From Chitinophaga polysaccharea (GTDB lineage Bacteria > Bacteroidota > Bacteroidia > Chitinophagales > Chitinophagaceae), in NCBI RefSeq assembly GCF_007829335.1, contig NZ_VIWO01000008.1:1-64000 (forward strand): 64,000 bases of DNA. The letters are read 5' to 3'. Positions 26,023 through 34,024 of this stretch are shown here, piece after piece. Every line of letters starts with the position of its first letter. Position 1 is the first letter of the stretch. Both the position numbers and the translations under genes were made by a program. Under the pieces are notes generated by a model that was given only the letters and a program-made list of their open reading frames with translations, ran no database searches and had not been told where the DNA came from.

Positions 26023-26745
26023 ATGAATGCCTTAAAACAAGCACACAACATTGCACCACCTCAGGGGGGAACCCTATACGATGGTTCCAACATCATCAAC
26101 GTAACGCCGGAAGGCAGAATTGTATCCATTTTTACGGGAGCCTGGCTGATAGGAAATGCTATTGCCGGGGTAGATAAAAAACCCGTGCAAAGTTTGCTAA
26201 AGCTGCTGGGCGCAGGTTACCTGCTTTACCGGGGCATCAGCGGCAACGACCTGATTAACGGGCTGCTGGGAAAGCGGAAGGCTGACAAACATATTGGCGC
26301 GGTGAATATCCGGACTACCATTACGATCGACAACCCTAAGGAAGAAGTATACTACTTCTGGCGACAGCTGAATAATTTGCCGGTATTTATGCGGCATTTG
26401 CAGTCGGTAGAAGAAAAAGATCCCTTCCATTCACACTGGATCGTAAAAGGCCCTGGTGGCATTGGTACGCTGGAATGGGATGCAGAAATAGTGAAAGAAG
26501 TGCCAGGGCAACTGCTGGGCTGGCGTTCCTTACCCGGGTCATCCATTGCCACAGCCGGCAGGGTTACTTTCCGTGAAACTTATAATGGTGGCACTGAAGT
26601 AGACGTGATGATCAGTTACCGGCCTCCTGCCGGATATGTAGGCTCCGGGCTGGCCTGGCTGCTAAATCCTGCGTTCGAAAATATGATTATTGGGGATATC
26701 AAACGATTCAAGAATTACATGGAAACCGGAGAAGTACTCTCCTGA
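26023..26745 (+). CDS. SRPBCC protein with N-terminal DUF2892-like membrane segment
   Basis: 240-aa protein. Residues 25-75 contain two short hydrophobic helices in a DUF2892/YgaP-like pattern (GRIVSIFTGAWLIGNAIAG and KLLGAGYLLYRGISG). From about 92 a polyketide-cyclase/dehydrase-like SRPBCC domain follows (TTITIDNPKEEVYYFWRQL, LPVFMRHLQSV, GWRSLPGSSIATAGRVTF). This two-part arrangement is common in Bacteroidota and Proteobacteria; its function is unknown, perhaps hydrophobic ligand handling or stress response. It converges on a YtxH-domain gene across a shared terminator. Confidence 0.85.
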   Translation: MNALKQAHNIAPPQGGTLYDGSNIINVTPEGRIVSIFTGAWLIGNAIAGVDKKPVQSLLKLLGAGYLLYRGISGNDLINGLLGKRKADKHIGAVNIRTTITIDNPKEEVYYFWRQLNNLPVFMRHLQSVEEKDPFHSHWIVKGPGGIGTLEWDAEIVKEVPGQLLGWRSLPGSSIATAGRVTFRETYNGGTEVDVMISYRPPAGYVGSGLAWLLNPAFENMIIGDIKRFKNYMETGEVLS

Positions 26746-26764
26746 GTTGATTCCTAAAAAACGC

Positions 26765-26800
26765 AGCGGAGATAAAAGGGCTTACCTGTTTATCTCCGCT
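26765..26800. terminator. Bidirectional terminator
   Basis: AGCGGAGATAAA (26765-26776) and TTTATCTCCGCT (26789-26800) form a perfect 12-bp stem between the convergent SRPBCC and YtxH genes. A T-rich stretch (TTTTTAA) follows on the plus strand and TTTTT on the minus strand. Confidence 0.85.
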
Positions 26801-26835
26801 TCATTTTTAACAGCTGCTGTTTATCGCAAAAATCT

Positions 26836-27138
26836 TTATGACAATGCTTCTTTCTTAAATCGGTTAAAAGCACCCTGGCTTTTATTAATCAGTTTTAGCA
26901 CGCGTTGACGTACATCGTCCTGCAGTCCGGTAATTTCATGTTCAAAGACTTCTCTTAACTCAGATAAATCTTCTTTTTCCTGCCCGATTAAACCATTGAT
27001 TTTATGACGCCAATCGTCTGCGGTAGACTTAATTTTCTTGCGGGTCTTATCGCCGCTATCGGGGGCGGTTAACATACCAATGACGATTCCGGTAGTTAAT
27101 CCTGCTATAGCACCTGCCAAAAATTTTGTTGTAGACAT
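26836..27138 (-). CDS. YtxH domain protein
   Basis: 100-aa protein with one N-terminal membrane helix (FLAGAIAGLTTGIVIGMLTAP) and the YtxH signature APDSGDKTRKKIK directly after it. The remainder is a charged, probably coiled-coil helix. Such proteins are linked to general stress in Bacillus; here only the family can be stated. A leader of several hundred bases containing inverted repeats precedes it. Confidence 0.87.
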   Translation of the reverse strand: MSTTKFLAGAIAGLTTGIVIGMLTAPDSGDKTRKKIKSTADDWRHKINGLIGQEKEDLSELREVFEHEITGLQDDVRQRVLKLINKSQGAFNRFKKEALS

Positions 27139-27636
27139 AGTATTGGATTTTATGGTTAAACAAATGAAACGCGTGCATGGTTCATCCCGAACTGTGAGTC
27201 GAAATTTTCCAAATATCAGGCCATTAATGGTACACCTTGCGTGCGTTGTTCTTAAGAAAATGTTATAGTATGAGGAACATAAAGAGAAGAAACCACCTGC
27301 CGAAAGAAGTGTGAAATAAGTTTTTAATAACGTAAAACATCAGTGGAAACGCTATCCAGGACAATCTCAGAGTTGACATTGTCCCGGCAGGTGGATAAGA
27401 TAAGCGTATTAGATAATGGAATTTATAAAAGTCAAACGGAGCAGTAAAATAATTACATTCTGGTATTTTTCAAACCTTTTTGAAAGAAATGAAATAATAA
27501 ATTTTCTTAAAAAGTAAATCCTCTCCGGAGATCAAATACCAGAGAGGATTTACGCTTTTTGACGACTACATTATATTTTAGTCAAATATTTTCCGTTAGC
27601 CACTTTTACAGGGAAAATTGCCGTTATTCCCACTGC
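27139..27636. other. Non-coding stretch with nested inverted repeats upstream of ytxH-like gene
   Basis: About 500 bp without a supported gene between the thioredoxin-like gene and the YtxH gene, both on the minus strand. It holds the terminator at 27514-27553. It also holds a 10-bp inverted repeat CCACCTGCCG (27293-27302) and CGGCAGGTGG (27385-27394). A second pair, GGACAAT/ATTGTCC (27359-27365 and 27378-27384), lies inside the first. This could fold as a leader RNA about 155-255 nt before the YtxH start. Confidence 0.4.
27514..27553 (-). terminator. Terminator after the TlpA-like gene
   Basis: GTAAATCCTCTC (27514-27525) and GAGAGGATTTAC (27542-27553) form a perfect 12-bp stem with a 16-nt loop. 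On the minus strand it is followed by TTTTTAAG. It lies about 85 nt after the stop codon at 27637. Confidence 0.75.
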
Positions 27637-28881
27637 TTATTTTGCGTTGAGCATATCAGTAGTGAGCCGGTTGAAGTTGGCCTGAAACTGCTCATAGTGT
27701 TCGCCGGTACCCGGGCCGGAGAACCCGGTATGTACTTCCTGCACCTTACCTTTTTTGTTGATGAAGATGGTGGTCGGGAATCCTTTGATACCGGTGAGCT
27801 GGGGTAATGTTTTCTCTCCTTTTTCAGGATCTGCCGGCGTAACGCCGGTAACAAGCACCGGGTATTTTACATCGAAGCGTTTGAGGAAACCTTCCAGGCT
27901 TTTCTTTGATTTTTCAAAATCCGGGGTACGCTCATAGGCGAGGCCCAACACTTCCACGCCCCGGTCTTTATTTTTCTCATACCATTTGCTCAGGAACCCG
28001 GTTTCATCCATACAGTTGGGGCACCAGGAGCCCATGAGGGTAATGATCACCACCTTATCTTTGAAGCGATCGTCTTTCAGACTTATCTTATTGCCATTGA
28101 GGTCGGGGAAACTGAAATCCAGCTGTTCATGCCCTGGTTTCATGGTGGCAATCGTTTTTTCATCGGGCAAACGGGCAGTGTCATTCTTTACTGCCGACCA
28201 ATATTCGAGGCCGTCGCCGATGCCGGCATAGAAGCGGCCACTGGAGATGCTGTCTTTTCCTACCTGTGCCGTGAACAGGTAGGCGTGTGAACCGTCGAAA
28301 GTAGAGAGGCGAAGGGTATCGCCGTCCACTACGCCTTCCAGGAAGCGATAGTCGCCGGTAGTTGTCAGGAAAGTACCCTGTACCAGGTTACCCACCTGTT
28401 TAAATTCGCCGATAGCGGTAGACGGCGCCTTATCCTTATCTTTTGGAGACACAAACTGCGTTGCCCAACGGCCGGTGACATTCGCTACAGCGGGCTTGTT
28501 GACAGGGAACCTGTCGGCGTTGCCTGCCGCCGCGGTAAACGGAATACTCACGTCTTTGTCGGCCAGGTGCCTGACCCATACTCCTTCCAATGCACTGTCG
28601 GAGTTGAGTTTTGCCTTAAACTCTGAATCAAAGAAAGGCATTTTAATAAACACAGAATCACCCTGTTGTTTTACATCATCTACCAGCAGTTTATCCGTGG
28701 CATTGAGCACGAACAATACCGGTTTACCGATGCTATCTCTTACATCAAAGTTGAATACGATATCTGCGCCGTCTTTACGGTGCAGTTTGGCCTGCCATAC
28801 GCCATTGGACAGGTGTTTGGTGGTATTTCCATTGCAGGCGGCCAGTCCGATACCCGCCAGGTAGATCCATAATTTCTTCAT
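27637..28881 (-). CDS. TlpA-like thioredoxin-fold lipoprotein
   Basis: Envelope thiol-disulfide protein. The ATG at 28881 is chosen because it opens a lipoprotein signal (MKKLWIYLAGIGLAAC, Cys16); the longer frame to 28929 has no signal and overlaps yggS. A beta-rich N-terminal domain (about 25-245) precedes a thioredoxin domain with GSWCPNC (CxxC near 284-288) and a cis-Pro region GIKGFPTTIFINKKG. AhpC/TSA-TlpA proteins of this build are common in Bacteroidota and probably reduce periplasmic or surface disulfides. Its start lies four bases from the yggS-like stop, so the two are co-transcribed. Confidence 0.9.
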   Translation of the reverse strand: MKKLWIYLAGIGLAACNGNTTKHLSNGVWQAKLHRKDGADIVFNFDVRDSIGKPVLFVLNATDKLLVDDVKQQGDSVFIKMPFFDSEFKAKLNSDSALEGVWVRHLADKDVSIPFTAAAGNADRFPVNKPAVANVTGRWATQFVSPKDKDKAPSTAIGEFKQVGNLVQGTFLTTTGDYRFLEGVVDGDTLRLSTFDGSHAYLFTAQVGKDSISSGRFYAGIGDGLEYWSAVKNDTARLPDEKTIATMKPGHEQLDFSFPDLNGNKISLKDDRFKDKVVIITLMGSWCPNCMDETGFLSKWYEKNKDRGVEVLGLAYERTPDFEKSKKSLEGFLKRFDVKYPVLVTGVTPADPEKGEKTLPQLTGIKGFPTTIFINKKGKVQEVHTGFSGPGTGEHYEQFQANFNRLTTDMLNAK

Positions 28882-28885
28882 ACGT

Positions 28886-29575
28886 TTACTTTTGTGAATA
28901 GTTCCTTTCTCCAAAGAGCAGGCTGCCAATACGCACCATCGTGCTCCCTTCCTGCAGGGCGATGGGGTAATCGGCGCTCATGCCAATGGACAGTTCTTTA
29001 AAATACGTTTCGTGGTTAAAATAAGTGGTTTTAACTGATCCGAATAATTGGTGGAGCTGGTGGAACTCTTTATGGATCTGCGTTTCATTGGTAGTATTGG
29101 TGGCCATTCCCATCATACCGGCAATACGTACATGCGAAAAAGCTGCCGGGTTGGCCGCATAGGTTTGAAGCAGTTGCTGTAACTCCTGTTCATCCATACC
29201 AAATTTGGTTTCCTCTGCTGCGATATGCACCTGTAACAGGCAATGGATCACCCGCTGGTATTTAGCGGCCTGTTTGTTGATTTCCTGCAGCAGCTTCAAG
29301 CTGTCTACCGCATGGATAGTATGCACAAAAGGGGCGATATATTTCACTTTATTGGACTGCAGGTGACCAATGAAGTGCCATTCAATATCTGCCGGTAATA
29401 CTGCCTGTTTTTCGGTTAATTCCTGTACATAATTTTCTCCGAAGATTCTTTGCCCTGCTGCGTAAAAAGCCTCCACATCACTTACTGGTTTTGTTTTGGA
29501 TACGGCCACCAGTTTTGCCTGGTATGGTGATAGCTGGGAAAGAACCTCCTGATACGCTTTTAAGTTAATAGCCAT
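28886..29575 (-). CDS. YggS/PLPBP family pyridoxal-phosphate homeostasis protein
   Basis: 229-aa cytoplasmic PLP-binding protein of the alanine-racemase-like TIM-barrel fold, implicated in vitamin B6 and amino-acid homeostasis. The PLP lysine is in LVAVSKTKP (about 22-30). Further family motifs are IFGENYVQEL, IEWHFIGHLQSNKVK, and the phosphate-binding SIGMSADYPIALQEGSTMVRIG near the C-terminus. Length is standard. It is upstream of and nearly touching the TlpA-like gene. Palindrome B lies just upstream, between this gene and the acyl-CoA dehydrogenase gene. Confidence 0.94.
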   Translation of the reverse strand: MAINLKAYQEVLSQLSPYQAKLVAVSKTKPVSDVEAFYAAGQRIFGENYVQELTEKQAVLPADIEWHFIGHLQSNKVKYIAPFVHTIHAVDSLKLLQEINKQAAKYQRVIHCLLQVHIAAEETKFGMDEQELQQLLQTYAANPAAFSHVRIAGMMGMATNTTNETQIHKEFHQLHQLFGSVKTTYFNHETYFKELSIGMSADYPIALQEGSTMVRIGSLLFGERNYSQK

Positions 29576-29601
29576 TTTGCAAAAATACGCATAAACGGCT
29601 G

Positions 29602-29712
29602 AAAGCTGAAGGCGTAAAGTAAAAAGCTATTGGAGCGAATGACCTATAAGACTTTTTTAAAATCCATAAGATTATTCGCTCCAATAGCTTTTTACTTTAC
29701 GCCTTCAGCTTT
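29602..29712. repeat. Long intergenic palindrome B (39-bp perfect arms)
   Basis: Positions 29602-29640 and 29674-29712 are perfect reverse complements (39 bp) around a 33-nt A+T-rich loop. It starts 8 nt after the acyl-CoA dehydrogenase stop and ends 26 nt before the yggS-like start. Its inner core AAAGCTATTGGAGCGAATGA is that of palindrome A (AAAGCTGTTAGAGCGAATGA) with two substitutions, each compensated in the other arm. Confidence 0.9.
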
Positions 29713-29720
29713 ACGCTCTT

Positions 29721-30860
29721 CTACGCGAGTATACTGCGGCTAATAACAATGCGTTGTACCTCGGAGGTACCCTCATAAATCTGGGTAATTTTGGCGTCGC
29801 GCATAAGGCGTTCTACGTGGTATTCCTTCACATAGCCGTACCCACCGTGCACCTGTACTGCTTCTGTGGTTACCCACATCGCTGTTTCGGAAGAGAATAC
29901 CTTGGCCATAGAGCTGCTCAGGGTATAGTCGAGGTGATGGTCTTTCTCCCAGGCAGCTTTCAGGCATAACAAGCGGGAAGCTTCAATGCGGGTGGCCATA
30001 TCTGCCAGCTTAAACTGGATGGCCTGGTGTTGGGATATTTCTTTGCCAAATGCTTTTCTTTCCCTGGAGTATTTGAGCGCCAGTTCATAGGCGCCGCTGG
30101 CGATGCCCAGGGCCTGGGAAGCGATGCCTATACGGCCGCCGGCAAGGGTTTTCATGGCAAACTTAAATCCAAAGCCATCCTCCCCTATTCTATTCTCTTT
30201 AGGTACTTTTACATCCTGGAACATCACGCTGTGGGTATCGCTACCGCGGATACCCAATTTATTTTCCTTGGCGCCGATAGTAACACCGGGCATATTCTTT
30301 TCTACAATCAATGTGTTGATACCTTTGCTGCCTTTTTCCGGGTGGGTTTGGGCCATTACCAGGTATACGCTGGCGGAGTTGCCGTTGGTGATCCAGTTTT
30401 TGGTACCATTGAGCAGGTAATGATCGCCTCTATCTTCTGCGGTAGTGCGCTGGGAAGTGGCATCAGAACCGGCTTCCGGCTCGCTCAGCATAAAGGCGCC
30501 GATAATCTGACCAGTGGCTAGTGGTACCAGGTATTTTTGTTTTTGTTCTTCTGTACCGAAAGTTTCCAGTCCCCAGCAAACAAGCGAGTTATTTACACTC
30601 ATGACTACAGAGGCCGAAGCATCGATTTTGGAAATTTCTTCCATGGCCAATACATAAGAGATCGCGTCCAGCCCTGCTCCCCCATATTTAGGGCTTACCA
30701 TCATTCCCAGGAACCCCAGTTCTCCCAGTTTCTTTACCTGTTCGGCCGGGAATTTCTGGTGTTCATCTCTTTCTATTACACCGGGCAACAATTCGTTGAT
30801 GGCAAAATCGCGAGCAGCCTTCTGTATCATCAGATGCTCTTCCGTCAATTGAAAATCCAT
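29721..30860 (-). CDS. Acyl-CoA dehydrogenase
   Basis: FAD enzyme of fatty- or amino-acid beta-oxidation; chain length not predictable with confidence. The ATG at 30860 gives the usual start MDFQLTEEHLMIQKAARDFA; ten extra codons upstream have no support. The signature AFMLSEPEAGSDATSQRT (about 125-142) and the C-terminal QVHGGYGYVKEYHVERLMRD are complete. The catalytic Glu is in TQIYEGTSEVQR near the end, the position seen in short- and medium/branched-chain enzymes. Length 379 aa is typical. Palindrome B follows the stop after 8 nt. Confidence 0.95.
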   Translation of the reverse strand: MDFQLTEEHLMIQKAARDFAINELLPGVIERDEHQKFPAEQVKKLGELGFLGMMVSPKYGGAGLDAISYVLAMEEISKIDASASVVMSVNNSLVCWGLETFGTEEQKQKYLVPLATGQIIGAFMLSEPEAGSDATSQRTTAEDRGDHYLLNGTKNWITNGNSASVYLVMAQTHPEKGSKGINTLIVEKNMPGVTIGAKENKLGIRGSDTHSVMFQDVKVPKENRIGEDGFGFKFAMKTLAGGRIGIASQALGIASGAYELALKYSRERKAFGKEISQHQAIQFKLADMATRIEASRLLCLKAAWEKDHHLDYTLSSSMAKVFSSETAMWVTTEAVQVHGGYGYVKEYHVERLMRDAKITQIYEGTSEVQRIVISRSILA

Positions 30861-31097
30861 GGTTATAATTTTATAGGTAATAGTGTCCAAATTATTTATA
30901 AATCAGCATCTAAAAAAATGGCGCGATTAAAATTCAACGTTATCAACCATATTCGCGAAAACATTGAACAAATCGCTACAATTCCTCTACTGTATTGGAT
31001 TTGATTCAGATATTATATACAACTTTTTCACCATTGCACTGTCCCCTGCTTTGGGCGTTCACATAAAATCCTGTAGCTTGCCTATAATGATCTTTTT

Positions 31098-32045
31098 ATG
31101 AAGAATATTAAAATAATAGAAGTAAAATCAGAAATCGGAGCAGGAACCAGGGGCGCCAGTTTAGGTGTAGATGCGATTAAGATTGCGGCGCTGGATTTCA
31201 TGAGCAACTTTTTTGTGCACTTCCCCACCGAAGCAATTGAAACGGAGAATAAACTGTTATTTGAGCCTATTGAATCGCCTTATGCCAAGCGGATCAAAGG
31301 CACTTTCAATATGTATGAGCGTATCAGCAAAAGTGTGTGTGAAACGGTAAAAGCCAACTGGTTCCCGGTTTTGTTATCGGGCGACCATAGTACCGCAGGC
31401 GCCACTATTGCCGGTTTGAAGATGGCCCATCCCAAAGCCAAGCTGGGTGTGATCTGGATAGATGCCCATGCCGACCTCCATACGCCATATACCACTCCAT
31501 CAGGCAATATGCATGGGATGCCCCTGGCCACCGCTATTGCAGAAGATAATATGGACTGTAAAGTACATGATATTGATGAGAATACCGCCAAAATGTGGAA
31601 TGCGCTTAAAAACATTGGCAAAATAGCTCCCAAGGTACTGCCAGAAGATATTGTGTTCATCTCCCTCCGGGATTTTGAGAAGGAAGAAGACCACCTGATC
31701 AAACAATATGGCATGAAAGTGATTACCACCAGCGAAGTACGCCGCAAGGGGCCGGAAAACATTTCGCGATCGGTATTCCGTTACCTGAGCGACTGCGAAT
31801 ATATTTATGTATCGTTTGATGTGGATAGCCTGGATGCTTCCATTTCCAAAGGTACGGGCACGCCGGTAAGTAATGGATTAAGGGAGCGGGAGGCAGAAGA
31901 CCTGATTGCGAAATTCATGCAGCACCGCAAGATCTGTTGTTTTGAAATTACTGAGGTAAACCCTACGCTGGACCGTGAGAACCTGATGGCGGAGATAGCC
32001 TTTAATATCCTGCAACGGAGCGTAAACGTACTGATGATGAACTAG
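31098..32045 (+). CDS. Arginase (ureohydrolase family)
   Basis: Manganese-dependent ureohydrolase that most likely splits arginine to ornithine and urea. The metal-binding motifs are all present: GDHS (94-97), IDAHADLHTP (118-127) and SFDVDSLDAS (about 239-248). The loop GNMHGMPLA and the C-terminal EITEVNPTLDRENL are characteristic of arginase rather than agmatinase. Length 315 aa is normal. Its TAG stop shares the palindromic CTAG with the convergent DUF3810 gene. Confidence 0.93.
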   Translation: MKNIKIIEVKSEIGAGTRGASLGVDAIKIAALDFMSNFFVHFPTEAIETENKLLFEPIESPYAKRIKGTFNMYERISKSVCETVKANWFPVLLSGDHSTAGATIAGLKMAHPKAKLGVIWIDAHADLHTPYTTPSGNMHGMPLATAIAEDNMDCKVHDIDENTAKMWNALKNIGKIAPKVLPEDIVFISLRDFEKEEDHLIKQYGMKVITTSEVRRKGPENISRSVFRYLSDCEYIYVSFDVDSLDASISKGTGTPVSNGLREREAEDLIAKFMQHRKICCFEITEVNPTLDRENLMAEIAFNILQRSVNVLMMN

Positions 32046-33130
32046 GGTTTTATTTTAAAGTAGGCGATCAACCAACCTGTTACCTCACTATAACTGCGAA
32101 TACCCTTGTCTTGTTTATTAGCTTTCAGATAGCGGTCATACGCTGCAGTAAAGAATTCATCGGTCTTGCCGGTATACGTTTCATAGAAACGGATGATGGC
32201 TTTATGGTCGGCTTTCACGCCAGGTACCGTCCGGCTCCAGATATTTTTAGCCAGGGTGGTATCATGATAGGCTAATTGCCGTACGCTGTACATAAACATA
32301 TCGAAATGGGCGGCATAACGGAAATGGCTATCCGGAATACTGGTAGCTGCCAGGTATCCTACAAAATTGGCATCTTCTTCCGGTGCATATCCCAGCTGGT
32401 GGGCTATTTCATGGCAGGTAATAAAGGGCTGCAGTACGGCGGGCACCGTCGTATTTACCTGGGCCTCCCCTGTGAAAGGGTTCAGGTAACCGGTTACCCC
32501 GGTATAGTTCAGCCATTTGCCATACAAGGAAGGTTTAATGCTGGGCGCCTTGTATTGCAGGGCGGGCCAGGTATGGGCAGCTGCGGCATAAGCAGCTATT
32601 GCCCGCTGGAAAACCGGGATAGCGGCGATATCCGCCTTCATTACACCGATTGTATCGCCGGTATTGGCTTTTTCGAGGTTGACCAGTTGAAGCAGGGTAT
32701 CTGAGAGCTGGTAAAGCTGTTGTGTATTGTAACGGGTGGTCACAACGCCGGTGTCGGCAGCGAGTGGGTTCCGTTCGTAGTTGCCGCCCCATAATACGAG
32801 GAAAAAAAGGTAGGCCTTTAACAGGAAATGAATGCCTTTCAGCATGAGCATACCGGTATCTTCCCAGGCAAGGCGAACGAGTTTATAACATAGTTTTAAC
32901 AAATAAAATATTCCTCCAATAATCCAGGCAGTATATATTACATCGCCAATGCTAAAGGGAACTATACCTGTTACATGTCTGAAAGCCAAGCTACTCCACT
33001 TATACCACCTATGGAAGTAGAAATCGTTAAAATGATTACTCCAGGCAAATAATATTTTTAACAACAGTATAGCCGTAAGTGTTAGTACAATACGGATGAT
33101 TTTCTTTTTAATCCGAATTTTTGTTTCCAT
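32042..33130 (-). CDS. DUF3810 membrane metalloprotein
   Basis: 362-aa inner-membrane protein with three hydrophobic segments in the first 125 residues (IVLTLTAILLLKILFAW, GDVIYTAWIIGGIFYLL, LLKAYLFFLVLWGG). The large soluble part contains the zinc-type motif CHEIAHQLGYAPEEDANF near 238-255, the mark of DUF3810, a family I recall mainly from Bacteroidota. It is presumably a peptidase; its substrate is unknown. Only three bases separate its ATG from the first possible ATG of the divergent kinase-like gene. Confidence 0.9.
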   Translation of the reverse strand: METKIRIKKKIIRIVLTLTAILLLKILFAWSNHFNDFYFHRWYKWSSLAFRHVTGIVPFSIGDVIYTAWIIGGIFYLLKLCYKLVRLAWEDTGMLMLKGIHFLLKAYLFFLVLWGGNYERNPLAADTGVVTTRYNTQQLYQLSDTLLQLVNLEKANTGDTIGVMKADIAAIPVFQRAIAAYAAAAHTWPALQYKAPSIKPSLYGKWLNYTGVTGYLNPFTGEAQVNTTVPAVLQPFITCHEIAHQLGYAPEEDANFVGYLAATSIPDSHFRYAAHFDMFMYSVRQLAYHDTTLAKNIWSRTVPGVKADHKAIIRFYETYTGKTDEFFTAAYDRYLKANKQDKGIRSYSEVTGWLIAYFKIKP

Positions 33131-33145
33131 ATAATGTGGCGGAAC

Positions 33146-34024
33146 ATGATAGATGAAATTCTACAAATGCAGTTGAGTACGGCGCTTTCCGAGCAATTGA
33201 AGGTAAAAATACATATAAATGAAGCAAAAAGCGTTCATGGGGGCGATATTAATAAATCTTTTCGTATAGCCACCAACGAGGGCTATTTTTTTGTGAAGAT
33301 GAATGATGGCGTGCGTTTCCCGGATATGTTTGCGCAGGAATACGCGGGTTTACTGGAGTTGCAGTCGGCTCAGGCGCTGGATACGCCCAAACCGTTGGGT
33401 TACGGGCGGGTAAATGGACAGGCTTACCTGTTGCTGGAGTTTTTAACAAAGGGACAGGCGCTTAGTGGGTTCTGGGATGATTTTGCGGTATCGCTGGCAC
33501 GGCAGCACAAGGTAACGCAGCCTCATTTTGGTTATAACGGGCCTAATTATATTGGAAGTTTAAAGCAATACAATACGCCTTACAGCAGCTGGGCAGTGTT
33601 TTATGCGTTTAACCGGTTGTTGCCGCTGATCCGGATGGCGTATGACCAGCAGATTGTAGATAAGCAGATGGTACAACAGGTGGAGACTTTATGCCGGCAG
33701 TTGCCGCATATATTTCCGGCAGAAGTGCCTGCTTTACTGCATGGGGATTTATGGTCAGGCAATTTTATGGTAGGCAGCAAGGGGAAAGTTTGTGTATTTG
33801 ACCCGGCGGTATATTACGGGCATAGGGAGATGGATTTGGCGATGACCCGGCTTTTCGGCGGATTTGATACCCGTTTTTATTATGCTTACCAGGCAGCCTA
33901 TCCATTATCGCCGGGCTGGCAGCAACGGATAGGCATTTGCCAGTTATATCCTTTAATGGTGCATTTGTTATTGTTTGGCGGTAATTATTACAACAGTATC
34001 CGGGAGATTTTACAATCATATTGA
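33146..34024 (+). CDS. Fructosamine/ketosamine kinase family protein
   Basis: Aminoglycoside-phosphotransferase-fold kinase of the fructosamine-3-kinase family, which phosphorylates ketosamines on glycated proteins or small molecules so that they break down. Seen motifs: HGGDINKSFRI near the start, FFVKMND (ATP-binding Lys), LLHGDLWSGNFM (about 195-206, catalytic Asp) and VFDPAVYYGHREMDLAM (metal Asp). The ATG at 33146 (MIDEILQMQ) is preferred over the one at 33134, which lies three bases from the divergent DUF3810 start. The stop overlaps the stop of the convergent hybrid kinase gene by 9 bp. Length about 292 aa is normal. Confidence 0.9.
   Translation: MIDEILQMQLSTALSEQLKVKIHINEAKSVHGGDINKSFRIATNEGYFFVKMNDGVRFPDMFAQEYAGLLELQSAQALDTPKPLGYGRVNGQAYLLLEFLTKGQALSGFWDDFAVSLARQHKVTQPHFGYNGPNYIGSLKQYNTPYSSWAVFYAFNRLLPLIRMAYDQQIVDKQMVQQVETLCRQLPHIFPAEVPALLHGDLWSGNFMVGSKGKVCVFDPAVYYGHREMDLAMTRLFGGFDTRFYYAYQAAYPLSPGWQQRIGICQLYPLMVHLLLFGGNYYNSIREILQSY

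Noticed and set aside
31053-31081. Possible promoter before the arginase gene (TTTG and TAGCTTGC)
   Set aside because: The second box departs from TAnnTTTG, so it was not listed as a feature.
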